DNA of 58,844 nt from Hoeflea sp. BRH_c9 (GCA_000961635.1 LADQ01000150.1:1-58844), one strand, 5' to 3'; counted from the stretch's first letter, positions 33,229 to 42,998 are shown. Translations and numbers: made by a program. Notes: a model not told the origin generated them from the letters alone.

Positions 33229-34464
33229 GTGACGAGAGTTTCCATCGTGAACAAAGCTGTTGCTATATCTCGAAATGAACGCCCTTCGGCAGATGTTACT
33301 ATTGGTGAACATGCTGAGCAGCTGAGCTCCCAGCTTCAAGCTATGAGCGAAGCGCTGTTTCCCCCGACGTCGCATAAGAGCCTGCGCAAGTTTACGTCGG
33401 GGGAAGCAGCGCGCCTAATGAAAATATCTGATTCATTTTTACGAAAGATGACCTTGGCGGGTGAAGGGCCGCAACCCGAACTCGCCAGCAACGGAAGGCG
33501 CTTTTACACACTTGGTCAGATTAATGAGATCCGACATATGTTGGCGGGTTCTACCCGCGGTCGCGAAAGCATCGAATTTGTACCTCATCGACGTGGGGCT
33601 GAGCACCTGCAAATTATCGCGGTGACTAATTTCAAAGGTGGCTCCGGTAAGACCACGACGTCAGCTCACCTCGCTCAGTATCTTGCTCTGCAGGGCTATA
33701 GAGTGCTTGCCGTTGACCTCGATCCGCAGGCTAGTCTCTCGGCGCTTCTCGGGGTACTCCCAGAAACTGATGTGGGTTCCAACGAAACATTGTATGCGGC
33801 TATCCGCTACGACGACTTGAGACGACCACTGAGAGATGTGATCCGCCCCACATATTTCGAGGGCCTCCATTTGGTTCCCGGGAATCTTGAGCTAATGGAG
33901 TTTGAGCACACAACTCCAAAAGCACTGACAGATCGTGGTTCCCAAGATGGGCTTTTCTTTACTCGCGTCGCACAGGCTTTTGACGAAGTCGCTGACGATT
34001 ACGACATCGTTGTCATTGATTGCCCTCCCCAGCTTGGATTCTTGACGCTCAGTGGTTTGTGCGCTGCCACATCTATGGTTATTACAGTGCATCCGCAGAT
34101 GCTGGATATCGCGTCGATGAGTCAGTTCCTGCTTATGACACGCGATCTCCTCGGCGTAGTAAGGGAGGCCGGGGGGAATCTCCAATATGATTTTATCCGT
34201 TACCTGCTAACCAGGTTTGAGCCTCAAGATGCACCGCAAACTAAGGTCGCAGCTCTTTTGCGAAATATGTTTGATGATCATGTCCTGACCAATCCGATGC
34301 TGAAATCGGCTGCCGTATCTGACGCCGGCCTTACAAAGCAGACCCTTTATGAGATCGGTCGAGAGAATTTGACCCGGTCGACATACGATCGGGCAATGGA
34401 GGCTCTGGACGCGGTAAACGCTGAAATCGAAGGTATGATCAAGACAGCATGGGGACGTGCGTGA
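33229..34464 (+). CDS. repA: RepA, ParA-type partition ATPase of repABC
   Basis: 411 residues from GTG 33229; GTG 33247 has a slightly better GAGAG site and would give 405. N-terminal DNA-binding part (FTSGEAARLMKISDSFLRKM), then the deviant Walker A FKGGSGKTTTS and DLDPQAS, and IVVIDCPPQLGF as Walker B, all normal for RepA of rhizobial plasmids. With RepB and parS it segregates the plasmid; with RepB it represses its own promoter. First gene of the operon. Confidence 0.95.
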   Translation: MTRVSIVNKAVAISRNERPSADVTIGEHAEQLSSQLQAMSEALFPPTSHKSLRKFTSGEAARLMKISDSFLRKMTLAGEGPQPELASNGRRFYTLGQINEIRHMLAGSTRGRESIEFVPHRRGAEHLQIIAVTNFKGGSGKTTTSAHLAQYLALQGYRVLAVDLDPQASLSALLGVLPETDVGSNETLYAAIRYDDLRRPLRDVIRPTYFEGLHLVPGNLELMEFEHTTPKALTDRGSQDGLFFTRVAQAFDEVADDYDIVVIDCPPQLGFLTLSGLCAATSMVITVHPQMLDIASMSQFLLMTRDLLGVVREAGGNLQYDFIRYLLTRFEPQDAPQTKVAALLRNMFDDHVLTNPMLKSAAVSDAGLTKQTLYEIGRENLTRSTYDRAMEALDAVNAEIEGMIKTAWGRA

Positions 34465-34492
34465 TGGCTTGCATGGGTGATCGACAAGTGCT

Positions 34493-34622
34493 GTTGGGAG
34501 CTCCCAACAGGTGTCGGCAGTGTCGCTTTTTGTTTTGCCTTCACCAGTCAGATCCAGCGATTCTGTGTCAATGGCGCATGGGAACTCCCCGTTGTCTCCA
34601 TATCTTATTGGGAGCTCCCAAC
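34493..34622. promoter_or_regulatory. parS-like palindromes between repA and repB
   Basis: GTTGGGAGCTCCCAAC (34493-34508) is a perfect 16-base palindrome. It recurs as ATTGGGAGCTCCCAAC (34607-34622, 14-base perfect core), with a half-degenerate copy CATGGGAACTCCCCGT (34578-34593). repABC parS sites are 16-base palindromes of GTT...AAC form bound by RepB, and the repA-repB gap is one of their usual places. The interior bases differ from the published GTTNNC form, so this may define a separate incompatibility group. Confidence 0.75.
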
Positions 34623-34678
34623 GGGCCCTCAGCAGCGAAGTCAAAATGCCTTGAAACTAGCCTGCAGAGATCAAAGCC

Positions 34679-35692
34679 ATGAGCCGCAAGGACGCAATCA
34701 ACTCGCTATTTCTGAAGAAGGCCGCGGTGAGCGAAAAGGCTCCAACGGAAAAGACAGCTGGTCGCGTCCGCACAGGTGCGATTTCCGCGATGGGTTCGTC
34801 GTTGCAAGAGATGGCGGAAGGAGCCAAAACCGCTGCCCGGCTGCAAGATCAACTGGCTTTGGGTGAGATTGTCGTCTCCCTAGATCCATCGATGGTCGAT
34901 GGATCTATGATCGCCGACCGCTTACCTACGGCGGTTGATCCAAAATTCGACCAACTCAAGGCAAGCATCTCGGAGAACGGACAGCAAGTCCCGATTCTCG
35001 TTAGACCACATCCAGAAAAGTCTGGTAGATACCAAATTGTATATGGACGTCGGCGGCTTCGGGCTGCCGTTGATTTAGGTCGGGAGGTTTCGGTAATAAT
35101 TCGGAACCTAACTGATCGGGAACTGGTGGTCGCTCAGGGTCGAGAAAATCTGGACCGCGCGGATCTTTCATTCATTGAGAAGGCACTCTTTGCGCTTCGC
35201 CTTGAAGGCGCGGGATTTGATCGCGCAACTATCACCGCTGCTCTGTCGACCGACAAGTCTGACGTAAGTCGCTTTATTGCTGTTGCGCGGTGTATACCAG
35301 ATAAGCTTGTCACTCAGATTGGCCCGGCTTGGAAAGCTGGTAGATCGCGTTGGGTGGCTCTCGCAGAAAATCTAGGAAAACCCAAAATTATGGACGCTGT
35401 TGAAGCGGTGTTGGAGTCCGAACGGTTTAAGGTCGCCGACAGCGATAGTCGTTTCGCTCTCATCTTTGAAGTTGCATCGAAGCGACCTGGCAAACCTCCG
35501 AGCAAAGTAAGAACTTGGACGACGCCAATGGGCAAGAAGGCGGCACGGGTACAGCAAGAGTCCGGAAAGACAGCTCTTATTTTTGACGAGAAACTGGTAC
35601 CTTCTTTCGGAGAGTTCATCGCCGACCAGTTAGATCGGTTATATGATCAATTCCTTGAAACGAATGGAGGAGGACACGCTGACCGAGAGTGA
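34679..35692 (+). CDS. repB: RepB, ParB-type centromere-binding protein of repABC
   Basis: 337 residues. ParB-like nuclease/CTPase domain with GQQVPILVRPHPE, then YGRRRLRAAVDLG; HTH region with FDRATITAALSTDKSDVSRF. It binds parS, most likely the palindromes 57-186 bases upstream, and works with RepA. The N-terminus (MSRKDAINSLFLKK) is typical of RepB. The stop is followed by 209 bases before repC that hold the small antisense RNA. Confidence 0.95.
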   Translation: MSRKDAINSLFLKKAAVSEKAPTEKTAGRVRTGAISAMGSSLQEMAEGAKTAARLQDQLALGEIVVSLDPSMVDGSMIADRLPTAVDPKFDQLKASISENGQQVPILVRPHPEKSGRYQIVYGRRRLRAAVDLGREVSVIIRNLTDRELVVAQGRENLDRADLSFIEKALFALRLEGAGFDRATITAALSTDKSDVSRFIAVARCIPDKLVTQIGPAWKAGRSRWVALAENLGKPKIMDAVEAVLESERFKVADSDSRFALIFEVASKRPGKPPSKVRTWTTPMGKKAARVQQESGKTALIFDEKLVPSFGEFIADQLDRLYDQFLETNGGGHADRE

Positions 35693-35749
35693 AAAATACA
35701 TTGGTTCTGGGCCCCGTTCAGATAAGATTGGAAAGCACTAACCGCAAAA

Positions 35750-35781
35750 GAAAAAGGCCCCCGAAACGAATTCCGGAAGCC
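35750..35781 (-). terminator. Terminator of the counter-transcribed RNA
   Basis: On the minus strand GGCTTCCGGAA (35781-35771) pairs with TTTCGGGGGCC (35766-35756) over 11 bases, with G-U pairs and a 4-base loop, and is followed by TTTTTC. Textbook rho-independent terminator, in the right place and direction for the repB-repC antisense RNA. Confidence 0.8.
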
Positions 35782-35890
35782 CTTCTCTGTAGTGTCGCAA
35801 CTAAGAGATTCGCATTTCCGAGAATCACCGTCAAGAGCTTTCTGAAGTTCAGTGCCGTTTTGGCGAGCAGATTTCTTTTGCCTAGCAATA
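35750..35890 (-). ncRNA. repABC antisense RNA (ctRNA) region
   Basis: In repABC plasmids a small RNA made from the strand opposite repC, between repB and repC, lowers RepC translation and is a main incompatibility factor. Here the 209-base gap carries its terminator hairpin (35750-35781). The promoter should be near 35850-35890 but I cannot place it exactly, so the right end is approximate. Confidence 0.65.
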
Positions 35891-35901
35891 GGTGAAGAAC
35901 A

Positions 35902-37221
35902 ATGCAGACACATACCCCAACGACGCCCTTCGGGCGGCGAACAATGACGCTTGGCATGATGGCAAGTCAGGCAATTGCAAAAGCGGTGCCGGAAGGTACC
36001 CATGTACAGAAATGGAAAGTGTTCCACTCGATCCGCGAGGCGCGGGAATTGCTCGGCGCCACTGATCGCTCGCTTTCCATTCTCAATGCCCTGCTCTCTT
36101 TCCATCCGGAAACAGAGCTTTCGGGCGGCGGAGAATTGATCGTATGGCCTTCGAATGAGCAACTGATGGCTCGAGCCAATGGTATGCCGGCGACAACGCT
36201 GCGGCGTCATCTGGCCGTCCTGGTGGACTGTGGGCTGATTATCCGGAGAGACAGTCCAAATGGCAAGCGATTCGCCCGCAAGGGCAGGGGCGGTCAAGTC
36301 GAGCAGGCCTACGGTTTTGACCTTTCTCCGATCGTTGCGCGGGCTGAGGAGTTCTGCGAGTTGGCAGAGACCATCAGGGCCGAGAAGAATGCCTTTCGGG
36401 TCGCCAAGGAGCGGCTCACGCTGCTGCGCCGCGATGTCGTCAAACTCATTGAGGCAGCCATTTCGGAAAATGTGCCCGGGAACTGGGGCAAAATACATCA
36501 GACCTATCAAGCCATCATGAGCCGCCTGCCCCGTTCGGCGCCAAGGCAGCTCATCGATGACTTATGCTCTGATCTTCATGGCCTCTACTCGGAGATCCGT
36601 GAGGTGTTGGAATCATTTGCAGAAACACAGAATCCGGACGCCAATGAGTCCCATTCTGGACGCCACATACAGAATTCAAAACCAGACTCTAATTTTGAAT
36701 CTGAACATGGCTCTCGAAATAAAAAAGAAGCAGGCGGCAACGCCACGGAACCCGACAATGTCCGGAGTATGCCGAAACGGGAGTTGCCATTGGGAATTGT
36801 GCTGGACGCCTGCCCGAACCTGGGGGAACTGGCGCAAGGCGGCGGTATCCGACACTGGCGGGACTTTCTGGCCGCGGCGGAACTGGCGCGGCCGATGCTG
36901 GCGATCAGTCCCAGCGCATGGCGAGAAGCCTGTGAAGTCATGGGCGAGCAGCACGCGGCGATCGCACTGGCGGCGATCTACCAGCGAACTGATCAGATCA
37001 GCAGCGCCGGAGGCTATCTGCGCAGCCTGACCGACAAGGCGAGGGAGGGCAAATTCTCGACCTGGCCGATGGTCATGGCTCTGTTGCGCGCCAAACTCGA
37101 CGCTCAAAAATCCTCGGGCAAAGTTCCCGGGAGGCCTTTCGATGACGGAGAGGGCAACGGTACTGGCCTCACGGTCTCGGACTCCCTGTTCAAAAGTCTG
37201 CAGAGACCGAGGTTCAGATGA
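35902..37221 (+). CDS. repC: RepC, replication initiator of repABC
   Basis: 439 residues, normal length. It begins MQTHTPTTPFGRRTM and has the RepC N-terminal winged-helix region (FHSIREARELLGATDRSLSI, then LPATTL-type MPATTLRRHLAVLVDCGLII). A low-complexity linker (about 245-300) separates it from the C-terminal domain (WREACEVMGEQHAAIALAAI). It initiates replication; in the family the origin lies within repC itself. Its amount is controlled by the antisense RNA upstream. Confidence 0.95.
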   Translation: MQTHTPTTPFGRRTMTLGMMASQAIAKAVPEGTHVQKWKVFHSIREARELLGATDRSLSILNALLSFHPETELSGGGELIVWPSNEQLMARANGMPATTLRRHLAVLVDCGLIIRRDSPNGKRFARKGRGGQVEQAYGFDLSPIVARAEEFCELAETIRAEKNAFRVAKERLTLLRRDVVKLIEAAISENVPGNWGKIHQTYQAIMSRLPRSAPRQLIDDLCSDLHGLYSEIREVLESFAETQNPDANESHSGRHIQNSKPDSNFESEHGSRNKKEAGGNATEPDNVRSMPKRELPLGIVLDACPNLGELAQGGGIRHWRDFLAAAELARPMLAISPSAWREACEVMGEQHAAIALAAIYQRTDQISSAGGYLRSLTDKAREGKFSTWPMVMALLRAKLDAQKSSGKVPGRPFDDGEGNGTGLTVSDSLFKSLQRPRFR

Positions 37222-37515
37222 TGGGCGAATATGCGAAACTCGGCCATCGCCACGCGAACCTCGACGCACACCTTCAGGACGGCCTTCGTCTCAACAGCCT
37301 CGCGCCGGGCAGGGGAGGGGATGCCGTTTTCGGGGAGATCGGCGCAAAACGTCATGTCGGTCGACATATGGTGAGTGTGCTACAGGCCGGTTGTTCGGAA
37401 GCAGAGGCCATCCGGTGCGATCTTCTGCTTGCGTCTCCAGAGCAAACGTCACTGTTGCCTTGAGGAGAAATGTCGACTATATATCCCAAAGTATCTATAT
37501 CATTCAGGATCTGAA

Positions 37516-37881
37516 ATGACGGAATGGAAGGTCGAGTTTCATCACCGCTTCAAAGGCGAGATTGCAGACCTTCCAGCCGATGTTCGGGTCGAATTGCTCG
37601 CGCATCTGGTGCTGCTTCGCGAGAAGGGTTTCCGGTTGGGACGACCTGAAGTTGACACACTCGAAGGCTCCAAACACGCAAACATGAAGGAACTGCGCGT
37701 CAAGGTGTTGAAGGTGCAATGGCGTTTTGCCTTTGCCTTCGATCCGGAGCGAAAGGCTGTGGTTCTGTGTGGTGGTGCGAAGAGCGGTGTAAGCCAGAAA
37801 CTTTTCTACAAACGCCTGATCGATCTGGCGGACAAACGGTATGACGCGCATTTGAGAGAGATGGAGAAGAAGCATGGATGA
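37516..37881 (+). CDS. HigB/RelE-type toxin
   Basis: 121 residues. RelE-superfamily fold: WKVEFHHRFKGEIADLPADV at the start, then MKELRVKVLKVQWRFAFAFD and VVLCGGAKSG, with a C-terminal helix (FYKRLIDLADKRYDAHL). The family cleaves mRNA at the ribosome. The toxin gene comes first and overlaps the antitoxin by 8 bases, the higBA order. Located directly after repABC, it probably serves as an addiction module. Confidence 0.88.
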   Translation: MTEWKVEFHHRFKGEIADLPADVRVELLAHLVLLREKGFRLGRPEVDTLEGSKHANMKELRVKVLKVQWRFAFAFDPERKAVVLCGGAKSGVSQKLFYKRLIDLADKRYDAHLREMEKKHG

Positions 37882-38200
37882 TCTGGATAGGCTGATGCAG
37901 ACGCTTCCTGATGATGAACGGCGCGCTGTTGCAGAGCGTACCGGCCAGCTCGTTACGGCGCATAATCTGCGGGAACTGCGGGCACTCGCCGGACGGACGC
38001 AGGGAGACGTGTCTGCCGGGACTGGTATCAAGCAGACCAACGTCTCGAGACTGGAGAAGCGGGCCGACATGAAACTATCGACGCTTCGCGATTACGTTGA
38101 ATCGCTCGGCGGTACATTGAAGATCGTCGCGGATGTTGCGGGCAAGAAAGTCGATCTTTCCAGCATTGCGGAGCGCTCCCGTCACGGTTCCAAGCTCTGA
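37874..38200 (+). CDS. HigA-type antitoxin, XRE family
   Basis: 108 residues. The HTH runs from about 33 to 90: LRELRALAGRTQGDVSAGTG, IKQTNVSRLEKRADMKLSTL, then YVESLGGTLKIVADV. It should bind the toxin encoded just upstream and repress the operon. Overlap ATGGATGA couples translation. Confidence 0.88.
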   Translation: MDDLDRLMQTLPDDERRAVAERTGQLVTAHNLRELRALAGRTQGDVSAGTGIKQTNVSRLEKRADMKLSTLRDYVESLGGTLKIVADVAGKKVDLSSIAERSRHGSKL

Positions 38201-38225
38201 GACGGCGCGCCGGCAGGGGAGGGGA

Positions 38226-39353
38226 CTATAGCCCTGCCGCCTTGGTCAAATTTACGCGGAACCGATCACGTCGTCTCTGGTATTTCCGGGTCATTTCCGC
38301 GGAGGCGTGACCGAGGTGTTTTTGCACATAGCGCTCATCGACCTCGGCCGAAGAGGCGAGCCCGGCGCGCAGCGAGTGCCCGGCAAACAGGTGCTCGCGT
38401 TGGCTTTCTGACAGGTTACCGCGCACGCCGGCAGCAAGGGCAGCCTTCTTGACCAAGCGCGCAACCTCCTGGTCGTGCAGACGATTCGGCCCGACATCCT
38501 TGCCTTTGCTTGTCACGCGGCGGAAGAGGGGGCCTTTGGCAAGTTTCGCGAACTTGATCCAGGTCTCAACTGCGATAACCGGGCAGGTGGCGTCGGAAGA
38601 ACCGCGCCCCACCTCGACCTCGCGCCACCCCGTTTTGCCACGCAGGGTGATCAGCAGGCCCTTTTCAAGGATTTCGATCCAGCCGCGTCCGTCCTCCGTC
38701 TGGTCGCGTGCAAGGTCAAGTCCGGTGATTTCCGAACGGCGCAAACCACCGGCGAAGCCGATGAGCAGCATCGCGCGGTCGCGCATACCGCGCAGCGTAC
38801 CGCGATCGACTGTTTCCAGCATGGCAATCAGGTCTTCGGGCAGCAACGCTTCTTTTTGCCGGGGAGGGGCTGCATGTTTATTGCGGATGCCGGCCATGAC
38901 TGTAGCGATAGCCCGATCCCTGCGGTCGAGCGTCATGCCGCGCTGGACAGCGTTCCAACCGATGGCTGAAAGACGCCGCTCGATGGTCGAGACGGAGTTT
39001 GGCTTCACGCCGCGCTCGGCCGCCCCGGACGCACAGGCGGTGATGTAAAGGCCAACGACTTGGGGGTCCGGGGGGAGTGGGGTCAGGTTTTGGCGCCGGC
39101 ACCAGGCGGAGAAATGCTTCCAGTCGCTAGCGTAGGCCCGTCTCGTGTTGGCGGAACTTGCGGCCTCGACGTAGCCACGGGCTCGATCGGTAAGGTCCTG
39201 CAGATGGGCCGGGAAGGGGGAGGGCTCTGGTGCAGAAGCTTCCTGCGCGGAAACATTACGGGAAACCGCCGTGCTGTCAGACGGCGCTGAGCTGTCCTGA
39301 ACATCATTGTCGGCAAGCCGAGGTTTTTGAGATTGCGTTTCATTTGATTTCAA
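38226..39353 (-). CDS. Tyrosine recombinase/integrase
   Basis: About 375 residues if the start is TTG 39353; the frame is open to 39482, where it would cross a transposon end, so the true start is uncertain. N-terminal core-binding part (SANTRRAYASDWKHFSAWCR) and catalytic part with R in GLRRSEI, H-x-x-R in GHSLRAG, H in LGHAS and the nucleophile Y in TRKYQRRR. It catalyses site-specific strand exchange. It lies divergent from the TniA transposon, whose left end probably separated it from its normal start and promoter. Confidence 0.85.
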   Translation of the reverse strand: MKSNETQSQKPRLADNDVQDSSAPSDSTAVSRNVSAQEASAPEPSPFPAHLQDLTDRARGYVEAASSANTRRAYASDWKHFSAWCRRQNLTPLPPDPQVVGLYITACASGAAERGVKPNSVSTIERRLSAIGWNAVQRGMTLDRRDRAIATVMAGIRNKHAAPPRQKEALLPEDLIAMLETVDRGTLRGMRDRAMLLIGFAGGLRRSEITGLDLARDQTEDGRGWIEILEKGLLITLRGKTGWREVEVGRGSSDATCPVIAVETWIKFAKLAKGPLFRRVTSKGKDVGPNRLHDQEVARLVKKAALAAGVRGNLSESQREHLFAGHSLRAGLASSAEVDERYVQKHLGHASAEMTRKYQRRRDRFRVNLTKAAGL

Positions 39354-39461
39354 TGACTTGCCCGTGTCGTAAAAGTGAGACCGATTCAGAGTAAATGAGA
39401 CTGGAGGTGTTTTTGAGTCAGAATTTCTGAGACCAGTTTGCAGCTGAACGACGGGTTGGTC

Positions 39462-41078
39462 ATGTCTGATTCTATGGCGCATGAGTTAGACTGGCAAGAG
39501 GCGCAGCGGCGCGCCGAAGTCCTGTCGAAACTGCCGGATAGACCGTGCGATGCGGAGGTCCGTTCAGCGATGAACACGCTCGCAATTAGCCGGGCCACCT
39601 TGTTTCGGTGGCTGAAACGGTTCCGGCAAGACGAGCGGACCAGCACTTTGCTACCGGGCCGGCGTGGCCCCAGTGCTGGCATGCAGCCGTTTGCCCCAGC
39701 CGTGCTTGCCATTGTCGAGCAGCACTTTCAAAAGCTTTTTGCAACGCGGCGGAAGCCCACCTTGACCCGCTTCCAACGGGAGGTGGCCGCGGACTGCCGG
39801 ATGGCCGGGGTGCAGCCACCGTCCATTAGGCGTCTCAGTCGGTGGCTTCAGACAAAGAACCAGGCCGACCTGATGCGGCGGCGAGAGGGTGCTGACAAAT
39901 CCGAACGGCTATTCCTCGCGACGCCGGGCGGCCTGGAAGCGAAATCCCCGCTCGACATCGTCCAGATCGATCACACGAAGGTGGATGTCACGGTGGTCGA
40001 TCCGGTGACGCGCCTGCCGATCGGCCGGCCGACACTAACCTTGGCCATCGATGTCAGTACCCGCATGGCGATGGGCTTCTACCTGTCGCTGGAAGCGCCG
40101 TCGCTGACGGCCGTGGCGCTATGTTTGACCCACGCGGTGATCGACAAGACGGCTTGGTTGGCCTCGCGCGGTATTGCCGGCGACTGGCCTGCACACGGGA
40201 TACCGAGAACAATCCATGTTGATAATGGCGCGGAATTCCATGCCCGCGCCTTTGAGCGCGCCTGCGGCGAGCACCGCATCGACCTTACCTACCGCCCGCC
40301 CGGCACGCCACGTTTCGGCGGTCATATTGAAAGGCTGATCGGCACGATGATGGGTGCTGTACACCTCATTCCCGGCTCGCATTTCTCGAACATTCGCGAG
40401 CGCGGTGACCTCGATCCGGAAGCCGAGGCGGTGATGACATTGCAGGAACTGGAAACCTATTTGGCCCACGAGATTGTCGGTTCCTATCATGCTCGCATTC
40501 ACAAAGCCCTCGCTTTGCCGCCAGTGGCGGACTGGAACGCTCGGGTGGGGGATATCGCGGTGCGCAGACCGTCCGACCCGCGGCAGTTCCTGATCGATTT
40601 TCTACCGTCCGAGACGCGCACCTTGCAGCGTGACGGGTTGCATCTGTTTCACATCCGTTACTGGTCAGACGAACTGCGCTGGCTGATGGGACCCGATCGA
40701 GCGGGTTTGACGGTCAAATATGATCCGCGTGATCTGTCTTGCGTGTTCGTCGCGGCAGGGGAGGGGTATCTGGAGGCGCGCCCGGCTGATCGGACCCGAC
40801 CCGCGATCGCACTTTGGGAGCATAGGGCTGCGGTCCGTGCTCTGCGCGAACAAGGGCGCCGTGCGGTGGACGAAGGCCTCATTTTCTCAACCATTCTTGC
40901 CCAGCGGGCGCTGATCGACGAGGCGACACGAACGACCAAAGCAATGCGAAGAGATGCTGCCCGACGCGCGCATCTCACGCCGACAAAGATGATCGATCTG
41001 ACCGCGGAAGAGGGACCTGTCGGCGACGACGAACCATTACAATTGCCGTACTTCGCGGTGGAGGAATGGGATGACTGA
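39462..41078 (+). CDS. tniA: TniA-like DDE transposase
   Basis: 538 residues from ATG 39462. N-terminal HTH (AISRATLFRWLKRFRQDE), then an integrase core with catalytic acids in VQIDHTKVD, IHVDNGAEF and GGHIERLIG, and the C-terminal Mu-type beta domain with DLSCVFV. It joins transposon ends to target DNA and belongs to the TnsB/TniA group. It overlaps tniB by 8 bases. Its binding sites are probably the GTCTCA repeats at both ends of the element. Confidence 0.92.
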   Translation: MSDSMAHELDWQEAQRRAEVLSKLPDRPCDAEVRSAMNTLAISRATLFRWLKRFRQDERTSTLLPGRRGPSAGMQPFAPAVLAIVEQHFQKLFATRRKPTLTRFQREVAADCRMAGVQPPSIRRLSRWLQTKNQADLMRRREGADKSERLFLATPGGLEAKSPLDIVQIDHTKVDVTVVDPVTRLPIGRPTLTLAIDVSTRMAMGFYLSLEAPSLTAVALCLTHAVIDKTAWLASRGIAGDWPAHGIPRTIHVDNGAEFHARAFERACGEHRIDLTYRPPGTPRFGGHIERLIGTMMGAVHLIPGSHFSNIRERGDLDPEAEAVMTLQELETYLAHEIVGSYHARIHKALALPPVADWNARVGDIAVRRPSDPRQFLIDFLPSETRTLQRDGLHLFHIRYWSDELRWLMGPDRAGLTVKYDPRDLSCVFVAAGEGYLEARPADRTRPAIALWEHRAAVRALREQGRRAVDEGLIFSTILAQRALIDEATRTTKAMRRDAARRAHLTPTKMIDLTAEEGPVGDDEPLQLPYFAVEEWDD

Positions 41079-41952
41079 TGATTTTTCGCATCTCTTTCCG
41101 CCCAGTCGGCTCGTTGCTGCGCTTGGCGCCCAAGAACGTATCCGCAGGATCCGCGCCGACCGCTGGATCAACTATCCCCGCGCCGAGCAGGCTCTCGCGA
41201 AACTCGAGGAGTTGCTCCTCTTCCCGCAACGCGCCCGCATGCCCAACCTCCTTGTCGTTGGAGCCAGCGGCATGGGAAAGACGATGATCGTTGAAAAGTT
41301 CGCGCGCGATCATCCTTCACACTTTGACACAGTAACGGGACGGATGCAGATGCCGGTAATCGTCGTCCAGATGGTGCCGGGACCCGACGAAGCGCGGTTC
41401 TACAAGCGGCTGCTGGCGACGATCGGAGCGCCCGAGCCGCCTCGGGCAACACTGTCGGTGCTCGAGAGCCTGACTTTACGGCTGCTTTTGGAAATCCGTC
41501 CAGGACTGCTGATCATCGATGAGGTCCACAGCCTGCAGGCAGGCACGGTGCGGGAGCAGACCCGTTTTTTGAACATGCTGCGCTTTCTCGGTAACGAACT
41601 CAGGGTTCCACTCGTCTGCGTCGGCACACAACAGGCGCGCAATGCGCTTCGCACCGACGATCAACTTGTGCGCCGCTTTGAAGCCTTCGCATTGCCGCCG
41701 TGGCAGAATGATCAGGATTTCGCCGGTCTGGTCGGAAGCCTGCAACGCACTTTACCCCTGCGGCGACCGACAGAGATCGCGGATGTGATGCTAAAGCGCC
41801 TGATCGAGGTCACCGGCGGCATAACGGCCGCTGTGTTCTCATTGATGGGCAGGCTTGCCGTCGCCGCGATCGAAAGTGGCGAGGAACGGATTACGTTCAG
41901 CGCCGTGGCTGACAAGCGCAACCTCCTGGCGCTTTTGGGAGAGCCTGTGTGA
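41071..41952 (+). CDS. tniB: TniB-like transposition ATPase
   Basis: 293 residues. AAA ATPase of the TnsC/TniB type: Walker A VGASGMGKT, Walker B LLIIDEVHSLQAG, and RRFEAFALPPW near sensor 2. It selects target DNA and activates the transposase in an ATP-dependent way. Between tniA and tniQ, with overlapping ends. Confidence 0.92.
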   Translation: MTDDFSHLFPPSRLVAALGAQERIRRIRADRWINYPRAEQALAKLEELLLFPQRARMPNLLVVGASGMGKTMIVEKFARDHPSHFDTVTGRMQMPVIVVQMVPGPDEARFYKRLLATIGAPEPPRATLSVLESLTLRLLLEIRPGLLIIDEVHSLQAGTVREQTRFLNMLRFLGNELRVPLVCVGTQQARNALRTDDQLVRRFEAFALPPWQNDQDFAGLVGSLQRTLPLRRPTEIADVMLKRLIEVTGGITAAVFSLMGRLAVAAIESGEERITFSAVADKRNLLALLGEPV

Positions 41953-42998
41953 TGTGCGCGCCGTCATTAACGCAGCTCCCTGTTGTGCCGAGACCTGCGC
42001 GGGACGAGCGATTGTCTTCCTGGCTCAATCGGCTGGCGCAGTTCTACGCTATGCCGATCAACGTGTTTTTGGCGGACTGTGGTTTGAATCGCAATGGTGC
42101 GGCGGCTCTCGAATGGCGGCTCGGGGAAGGGGAGGGGGCTATCCTGGCTTGCCGTACCGGCATGACGGTCGAGGCGCTCCGGACGATGACTTTCGAGAAG
42201 ATCGCACCGCAAGCTCGGCTGATGATCGCCCCGGGTAATCGATATGTCTGCCCCGGTTGCCCGGCTGGCATTCATCCAAAGCGCCGGGCTTTCCCTTGGA
42301 ACTTCTGGTGTCGCGAGCACAACCTTCGGCTGGCCGCGAGCGGCGGCAGGAATCTGGAGGAGTGGTTCCCGGAAACGGTACTGGCGCTATTGGATTTCAG
42401 CGCGCATGACGGCGCGATGCGCTTGGCAGACTGGGCGCACGGTAGGGACGAGGGGGTGCCCTCGGTCCCGCAACTGTTGGATTTCCTGACCACACGCCAC
42501 CGCAAATCGTCGCCACCATCACTCGCAGAACAGCCAATCCTGTCTCTGGAAGCCCGCCGGGCCAATCACGATTTCCTCACCCGTCCGATTGCAAGGCAGG
42601 CGTTGCTGATCGTCGTGCCGGAATATGACCGGGTGGCCCCTGTCCTTGCAAAGCCAGTGCGTGCCGGCCTGTTATCGCTGGCGCAGGGCTCTTTGTTGCA
42701 GAATTTTGCCCTCACTGCGGGCCTTGGACGTATGTCCACTGATCCCGTCGGTTATGCCGCAATGGTCTTGTGGGCGAGTGACGGGGAAGGTGAGCACCGC
42801 CTACGGCAAGCTTTACGCGGGTGGCCCCTTGCATTACGTCGGCGCATCTATGGGCGGTTCCAGCGCCTTAACAGGATTGAAGCACAAGCGAGCCACGCCA
42901 CGGGATGGCGGAGTCTCACCAATTCCGATTCACCCAGTCTCACAATTACGCTCGGGGAATCTCATAATCATGCGCGAGATCGCCGCCCAAGCCCTTGA
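41952..42998 (+). CDS. tniQ: TniQ family protein
   Basis: 348 residues from ATG 41952 (a GTG three bases earlier is also possible); the start overlaps the tniB stop (TGATG). N-terminal ARDERLSSWLNRLAQFYAMP is the TniQ signature, and CPGCPAGI...WNFWCREHNLRL is its zinc finger. TniQ/TnsD proteins guide insertion. The C-terminal end runs into the right transposon end with its GTCTCAC repeats, so the last 40 residues are encoded by end sequence. Confidence 0.9.
   Translation: MCAPSLTQLPVVPRPARDERLSSWLNRLAQFYAMPINVFLADCGLNRNGAAALEWRLGEGEGAILACRTGMTVEALRTMTFEKIAPQARLMIAPGNRYVCPGCPAGIHPKRRAFPWNFWCREHNLRLAASGGRNLEEWFPETVLALLDFSAHDGAMRLADWAHGRDEGVPSVPQLLDFLTTRHRKSSPPSLAEQPILSLEARRANHDFLTRPIARQALLIVVPEYDRVAPVLAKPVRAGLLSLAQGSLLQNFALTAGLGRMSTDPVGYAAMVLWASDGEGEHRLRQALRGWPLALRRRIYGRFQRLNRIEAQASHATGWRSLTNSDSPSLTITLGESHNHARDRRPSP

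Noticed and set aside
37218-37463. 81-residue frame after repC
   Set aside because: Mostly composed of charged, low-complexity sequence with no ribosome site; the next real gene is the HigB-type toxin at 37516.
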